This document shows positions 59,877-64,000 of a stretch of 64,000 nucleotides of DNA, one piece after another. Source of the DNA: Glycomyces sp040645615 (lineage in GTDB: Bacteria > Actinomycetota > Actinomycetes > Mycobacteriales > Micromonosporaceae); the NCBI RefSeq assembly GCF_040645615.1, contig NZ_JBEYYO010000003.1, forward strand, positions 62,001 to 126,000, in the 5' to 3' direction. Below the pieces are notes generated by a model. The model was given only the letters and a program-made list of their open reading frames with translations. It was not told the DNA's origin and searched no databases. Made by a program: the position numbers and the translations under genes. Every line of letters begins with the position of its first letter. Position 1 is the stretch's first letter.

Positions 59877-60368
59877 ATGACCACGTACCCGCCGGCCCCG
59901 GAGCCGCCCGACCCGTCCGAACCGGAACGGCACGAAGAGACCTCCGAACCGGTGCTGCCTCCGCCTTCGACCGGCATGCCGCCTCCGCCGCCGCCCGCGC
60001 CTCCCGGCGGCGGGTACAGCCCGTACGGAGCGGTCCCGCCCCCGCCGCCGCCTCCGCGGTCCTACAACGGCGACGGCCCGATCGAGGGCCCGCGCAACGG
60101 CCTCGGCACCGCCGCGCTCATCTGCGGGATCATCGCGGTGGGCCTGTCGTTCATACCCGTGCTCAACGCGTTCACCTGGCCGCTGGGCATCCTCGCGATC
60201 GTGTTCGGCGCGATCGGCTGGAGCCGCGCCAACAAGGGCCGGGCCACCAACAAGGCCTTCGCGATCACCGGCCTGGTGCTCGGCATCGTCTCGTTCTTCA
60301 CGTTCTGCCTGATCTACGTGATCATCGGCGCGGGCAGCGAGATGACCTACAACGCGTTGCAGCTGTAA
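59877..60368 (+). CDS. DUF4190-type membrane protein with Pro-rich N-terminus
   Basis: 163 residues, ATG 59877 with GAGGAGG. A Pro-rich cytoplasmic N-terminus (~1-75, GMPPPPPPAPP) precedes two helices: GLGTAALICGIIAVGLSFIPVLN and AFAITGLVLGIVSFFTF, with GAIGWSRANKGRATNK between, the DUF4190 pattern. Function unknown. Confidence 0.8.
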   Translation: MTTYPPAPEPPDPSEPERHEETSEPVLPPPSTGMPPPPPPAPPGGGYSPYGAVPPPPPPPRSYNGDGPIEGPRNGLGTAALICGIIAVGLSFIPVLNAFTWPLGILAIVFGAIGWSRANKGRATNKAFAITGLVLGIVSFFTFCLIYVIIGAGSEMTYNALQL

Positions 60369-60370
60369 GC

Positions 60371-60401
60371 AGAAGGGCCCCGCGATCCGCGGGGCCCTTC
60401 T
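60371..60401. terminator. Bidirectional terminator
   Basis: Perfect 14-bp stem AGAAGGGCCCCGCG (60371-60384), loop ATC, arm 60388-60401. Between the DUF4190 gene and convergent nagA. AGAAGGGCCCCG is shared with the terminator at 46625. Confidence 0.88.
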
Positions 60402-60409
60402 GCGCTCGC

Positions 60410-61525
60410 TCAGATGTTCACCCAGACGCCGCGGCGCATCACCGAGACCAGGTTCAGGTCGTCGTCGAGCACCACCAGGTCGGCGTACTTGCCCGCCTCG
60501 ATCGCTCCGACATCACCCAGGCCCAACAGCTCCGCGGGGGTCGCCGAAGCCATCTGGGACGCGGCCTCCACGGTCTGGCCCGCCAGGCGCACCGCGTTGC
60601 GCACCGCGTCCAGGAGCGTGATCGTCGAACCGGCGATGATGTCGGTCCCGGCCACCGTCGCGGTCCCGTCGACCACGTCGACCTCGTGGCGGCCGAGCAT
60701 GTACCGGCCGTCGGCCAGACCCGCGGCGTCCATCGCGTCGGAGACCAGGAGCGTCCACGCCGGGAGCGAGGTGTCGAACGCGAACCGCATCGTGCCCGGG
60801 TGCAGATGCACCGGGTCGGCCACGATCTCGGAGAAGATCCGCTCGTCGTCCAACAGGGCCGGGATCGGGCCGGGCTCGCGGTGGTTGAACGCGCGCATGG
60901 CGTTGAACAGATGCGTGGCCGCCTGCGCGCCCGCGTCGATCCCTGCGGCGGTCTGCTCGTAGCTGGCGTTGGTGTGGCCGATCGAAGGGACCACGCCGCG
61001 CTGGTCGAGGAACTCGATCGCCGCCAGCGCCCCGTCGAGTTCGGGAGCGATGGTCACCATCTTCACCGCGCCCTCGCCGTTCTCGATGAGCTCGGTCAAC
61101 TCGCCGATCGCCGGGTCGCGCAGGACCTCCACGACGTGGGCGCCGCACTTGGCGGCCGAGATGTAGGGGCCCTCGTAGTGGACCCCGGCGAGGGTGCCGT
61201 CCTTGACCAGCGGCTGGAGCGCGCGGGTGGATTCGAGCAGGAACTCGTGGGTCGCCGAGACGAAGGAGGCCACGAGCGTCGTGGTGCCCCTGGAGGCGTG
61301 GAAGGCCGCGGCCGAGCGGGCCGAGTCGGGGTTGCCGTTGGCGAGCGAGTAGCCGCCGCCGCCGTGGCAGTGGACGTCCACGAACCCGGGCAGGACCCAG
61401 CCGGTGGGCTCGCCTTCGCGTTCGATGACCCCTTCGAAGCGGTCCTCGTCGACCACCAGGGTCCCGTTGACCACGCCGTCGGGGGTGACGATCCGGCCTA
61501 CGGCCGGGAGCATGACGCCGTCCAC
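60410..61525 (-). CDS. nagA: N-acetylglucosamine-6-phosphate deacetylase
   Basis: 371 residues from GTG 61525, preferred because GGAAGGAG lies six bases upstream; an ATG five codons earlier has no RBS. Amidohydrolase barrel: FVDVHCHGGGG (metal H52, H54), HYEGPYISA (metal Glu118), SIGHTNA, THLFNAM, HREPG and catalytic Asp in LVSDAMDAAG. Yields glucosamine-6-phosphate and acetate in amino-sugar and wall recycling. Divergent from a DeoR regulator. Confidence 0.93.
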   Translation of the reverse strand: MDGVMLPAVGRIVTPDGVVNGTLVVDEDRFEGVIEREGEPTGWVLPGFVDVHCHGGGGYSLANGNPDSARSAAAFHASRGTTTLVASFVSATHEFLLESTRALQPLVKDGTLAGVHYEGPYISAAKCGAHVVEVLRDPAIGELTELIENGEGAVKMVTIAPELDGALAAIEFLDQRGVVPSIGHTNASYEQTAAGIDAGAQAATHLFNAMRAFNHREPGPIPALLDDERIFSEIVADPVHLHPGTMRFAFDTSLPAWTLLVSDAMDAAGLADGRYMLGRHEVDVVDGTATVAGTDIIAGSTITLLDAVRNAVRLAGQTVEAASQMASATPAELLGLGDVGAIEAGKYADLVVLDDDLNLVSVMRRGVWVNI

Positions 61526-61691
61526 CGGCGCTCCTTCCATTCGATCCGGCGTGTGCGATGCCACCCCGGTGCGGCACAATGTTCGGGAGCGCGCGAGCAG
61601 TACCGAGCACGGCTCAAGCGCACGAGAACCCAGAACGAACACTATCGTGCAGACCGCGGCCGCCCGCCGCGATCCCGACCCGAGGAGCGAC

Positions 61692-62477
61692 GTGGACCGC
61701 TATGCCCGGTGGAACACCCTGCTGGAGATCCTCGCGGAGACCGGACGCATCACAGTGGAGGAAGCGGCCGAACGCCTCGGCGTCTCGCAGGCCACGATCC
61801 GCCGCGACTTCGACCAGCTCTCCCAGCAGCAGATGATCACGCGGACCAGAGGCGGCGCGGTCGCGGGAGGGATCTCCTACGATCTTCCGTTGCGCTACAA
61901 GACCGCTCGGCACGTCGAGGAGAAGCACCGCATCGGCACGGCCGCGGCGGGCCTGGTCGCGGCGGGCCAGGTGATCGCGCTCAACGGCGGGACCACCATC
62001 ACCGAGGTCGCGCGGTCGCTGGCGATGCGGACGGACCTGGTGGCGACGCCCGGCTCGACCGGCCTGACGATCGTGACGAACGCGCTGAACATCGCGAACG
62101 AGCTGATCGTCCGCCCCCACTTGAAGGTCGTGGTCGTCGGCGGCGTGGTACGCCCGCAGTCGTACGAGCTGATCGGCCCGCTGGCGGCGCCGATCCTGCG
62201 GGAGATCACGCTCGACATCGCGTTCCTCGGCGTGGACGCGATCGACATGAAGCTTGGCGCGACGAGCCACCACGAAGGCGAAGCGGCGATCAACGCTTTG
62301 ATGGCCGCCCGGGCCCGCAAGGTCGTGGTGATCGCCGACGGTTCGAAGATCGGCGGCCACGCCTTCGCGAGGATCTGCCCCACCGACCGGGTCCACACGT
62401 TGGTCACGGACGGGAACGCCCCGCCGGAGCAATTGCGCGGCTTCGAAGAGCTCGGTATCCGGGTGATCGTGGTCTAG
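61692..62477 (+). CDS. DeoR-family transcriptional regulator
   Basis: 261 residues from GTG 61692 with GAGGAG upstream; further upstream starts add residues without family match. N-terminal winged HTH: LLEILAETGRITVEEAAERL and VSQATIRRDFDQL, the DeoR signature. C-terminal sugar-phosphate sensor with ALNGGTTITEVAR, TIVTNALNIA, VGGVVRPQSYELIGP and AFLGVDAID. Divergent from nagA over 166 bp; it probably represses amino-sugar genes including nagA (inference). Its stop overlaps the convergent gene as CTAG. Confidence 0.88.
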   Translation: MDRYARWNTLLEILAETGRITVEEAAERLGVSQATIRRDFDQLSQQQMITRTRGGAVAGGISYDLPLRYKTARHVEEKHRIGTAAAGLVAAGQVIALNGGTTITEVARSLAMRTDLVATPGSTGLTIVTNALNIANELIVRPHLKVVVVGGVVRPQSYELIGPLAAPILREITLDIAFLGVDAIDMKLGATSHHEGEAAINALMAARARKVVVIADGSKIGGHAFARICPTDRVHTLVTDGNAPPEQLRGFEELGIRVIVV

Positions 62478-63217
62478 CGCAAGGTCACACTGCTGACGAT
62501 CGCGTCGATCTCGGTGCGCAGGTCGGCGTCGTCGGGGTGGACGATGCCCATGAGGAAGACCGAGCGGCCGTCGTCGGTGAGGATGTGGACGATGTGGCCG
62601 TACATCGGTACTTCGCCTTCGCTGGAAACTTCCCAGGTGAAGCGGTAGGCGTCTTGGCCGTCGACCTCGGTGGGCTCGGAGATGAGGATCTGGCGGTCTT
62701 CGGCGAAGGGGTAGAAGTACTCGGAGTTCTCGCCTGCGATGGTGGAGGTCGTGTAGGACATCTCCTCGCCGGTCATGGCGTCGCCGTAGAACGCGAAGAC
62801 CGAGGCGCTGCCGTTGGAGGCCGCGGTGGTGAACGCGTCGATCAGGTCGTCGGAGTCCTGCTCCACCCATCCCTCGGGAAGCTCATAGTCGATCCCGGAC
62901 TCGGTGTCCTCGACGACCAGGCCTTTGGGTTGGGTCCCAGGCGTATCCGGGTCTGAATCGGATTGCAGGTACCGCCAGGCGAAATACCCGCCACCGACCA
63001 GCGCGGCAACGAGCAGCGCGACCCCGACCACCAACCCTCCGCGTCCCTTCCGAGGAGGCACGGGAGGAACGGGCGCCCCGTACCCGGGCTGCGGCGAGTA
63101 CGGCACCTGATACTGCGGCCCACCCGCCCCAGGAGGCGGCCCAGGCGGCGGCCCAGGCGGCAGCCCGGGCTGCTGCCAAGGCTGCTGCGGCTGACGGGGA
63201 TCGGGCTGCTGATACAT
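62474..63217 (-). CDS. Membrane-anchored exported protein of unknown function
   Basis: 247 residues, ATG 63217 with GAAAGG. A Pro/Gln-rich cytoplasmic N-terminus (~1-55), one helix (GGLVVGVALLVAALVGGGYFAW) and an extracytoplasmic domain (~85-247) beginning DTESGIDYELPEGWVEQ, loosely like PsbP/DUF1795 domains. Acidic outside. Four bases overlap the DeoR gene at their stops. Confidence 0.75.
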   Translation of the reverse strand: MYQQPDPRQPQQPWQQPGLPPGPPPGPPPGAGGPQYQVPYSPQPGYGAPVPPVPPRKGRGGLVVGVALLVAALVGGGYFAWRYLQSDSDPDTPGTQPKGLVVEDTESGIDYELPEGWVEQDSDDLIDAFTTAASNGSASVFAFYGDAMTGEEMSYTTSTIAGENSEYFYPFAEDRQILISEPTEVDGQDAYRFTWEVSSEGEVPMYGHIVHILTDDGRSVFLMGIVHPDDADLRTEIDAIVSSVTLR

Positions 63218-63323
63218 GCTGCGCCTTTCAGGGGAATCGGGCATTTGGCGACAGCAGTCAGCGTAACGGAGCGTCACACTCCGTGGGGTACACATGTTTT
63301 CACCAAGCGTGCCCGACCGGTTA

Positions 63324-63378
63324 GATACCCGGTATCCCAGGCGTTGAGCTCGGGTTTCGCCGTGCGATACTGCGCGGC
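63324..63378 (+). promoter_or_regulatory. Candidate leaderless promoter with upstream palindrome
   Basis: GATACC-C-GGTATC (63324-63336), then TTGAGC (63344-63349), 16 bp, GATACT (63366-63371), 7 bases, then the ATG at 63379. The start point would fall on or next to the ATG, giving a leaderless mRNA, in agreement with the missing RBS. Confidence 0.5.
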
Positions 63379-64000
63379 ATGGAGCAGGTTGTGGGGCGCG
63401 GGTGGATTCGCGTGGTGGTCGTCGCCGTCATTGCCGGGATCGCACTCGGAGTAGTGGACCTGGTGGCGCAACGCGGGCTGCCGTACCCGTGGGCGAACCT
63501 CGCGAACTCGAGCGCGGTGTGGGCGGTGGGCGCCTTCGCGATCGGTGCATGGGTGCGAGTCGGCAGATGGCTGCCCGCGGTGGCCGGAGTGGTGCTGCTG
63601 GTCGTCGCCGTCGAGGTGTACTACCTGGCCGCCACGGTGATCCAGAACGACGACCTCGCGAACCTGTGGTCCCCCACCACGATCATCTGGCTTGTCTTCG
63701 GCGTGCTCGCCGGGGTCGTGTTCGGCACCTTTGGGGCTTGGTCGAGATCGGAGAAGCGCTGGCGAGCCGTCGTCGGGTTGGCGGCATTGGGGGCGGTGTT
63801 CTTCTCCGAAGCCGGGGTTCAACTGCGGCGGCTGTCAGATATGGAGGAGTCCTATCGCTCGGACGGCCTGGCAACAGCGGTCATCATGGGCGTGATCGGC
63901 CTTGCCCTCATCCTGCTCCTGGGCAAGGGCCGCAACCGCCTATACGCCCTGGCAGCAGCCGTGCCCCTCGCAGCGATCGGTTTCGCGGGATTCGTGCTCG
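63379..64000 (+). CDS. Membrane protein, C-terminus cut by the window end
   Basis: At least 207 residues, no stop before 64000. Helices at about 11-28, 43-60, 64-82, 97-115, 125-140 and 165-182, with GVVDLVAQRGLPYPWANLANSSAVWAV-type sequence resembling DUF6518 proteins (loose match). No RBS but a good promoter placed for leaderless expression. Function unknown. Confidence 0.7.
   Translation, partial: MEQVVGRGWIRVVVVAVIAGIALGVVDLVAQRGLPYPWANLANSSAVWAVGAFAIGAWVRVGRWLPAVAGVVLLVVAVEVYYLAATVIQNDDLANLWSPTTIIWLVFGVLAGVVFGTFGAWSRSEKRWRAVVGLAALGAVFFSEAGVQLRRLSDMEESYRSDGLATAVIMGVIGLALILLLGKGRNRLYALAAAVPLAAIGFAGFVL

Noticed and set aside
59570..59977. Minus-strand frame in the intergenic region
   Set aside because: No RBS, Arg/Ser-rich, overlaps the DUF4190 gene start and its likely promoter.
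59777..62956. Plus-strand open frame of about 1059 codons
   Set aside because: Covers DUF4190, nagA and DeoR genes out of frame; low-complexity Arg/Ala/Gly sequence, no RBS.

Overview
The window is GC-rich DNA (roughly 70% by eye) with GTG and TTG starts, dense 1-4 nt gene overlaps, Tat and lipobox signals, and a PknA/PknB/PbpA/RodA/PstP/FHA block. This points to an actinobacterium, most likely a filamentous one (a Glycomyces-like lineage is a guess, not a determination). No rRNA, tRNA, CRISPR array, prophage or insertion sequence was found.

Layout. 1-9.3 kb: a lipoprotein, then a respiratory nitrate reductase operon narGHJI on the minus strand and a divergent NarK-type transporter, i.e. anaerobic nitrate respiration. 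9.4-13 kb: an ABC-2 exporter pair, a strong terminator followed by an AT-rich palindrome, and a purine permease. 13-19.8 kb: surface and secreted functions, namely an LPVTG-anchored protein, a family-95 glycoside hydrolase, and a cluster of four small secreted proteins built from one Cys-Cys module, with a larger exported protein beside them. 20-21.1 kb: a type II glutamine synthetase. 21.2-38.3 kb: a cell-envelope glycopolymer region containing a GT4 enzyme, a GT2-like/GT4 enzyme, a GT2 fused to a CDP-glycerol-type polymerase, another GT2, an acyltransferase-3/SGNH protein, a TagG-like export permease, a glycerol-1-phosphate-dehydrogenase-like enzyme and a nucleotidyltransferase. 38.5-46.5 kb: NADP isocitrate dehydrogenase and a dipeptide-type ABC importer operon that includes a 62-residue membrane peptide. 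46.7-57.1 kb: the Ser/Thr kinase and cell-wall growth cluster pknB, pknA, pbpA, rodA, pstP, fhaB, fhaA, then a small XRE regulator. 57.1-64 kb: a repeat-rich non-coding stretch, an aromatic or histidinol-phosphate-type aminotransferase, RDD and DUF4190 membrane proteins, nagA with a divergent DeoR regulator, an exported protein and a membrane protein cut by the window end.

How it fits together. Most of the window serves the envelope: making and exporting a glycerol-phosphate-type wall polymer, decorating the surface, and controlling peptidoglycan synthesis by phosphorylation. The most unusual item is the four-gene family at 16.7-18.6 kb. Its repeated module (SLVN-x-D, then W-x2-C, then C after 12-13 residues) recalls the layout of chaplins without matching them, and may be an undescribed surface-protein family. 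PknA, PknB and PstP also each end in an extracytoplasmic cysteine pair.
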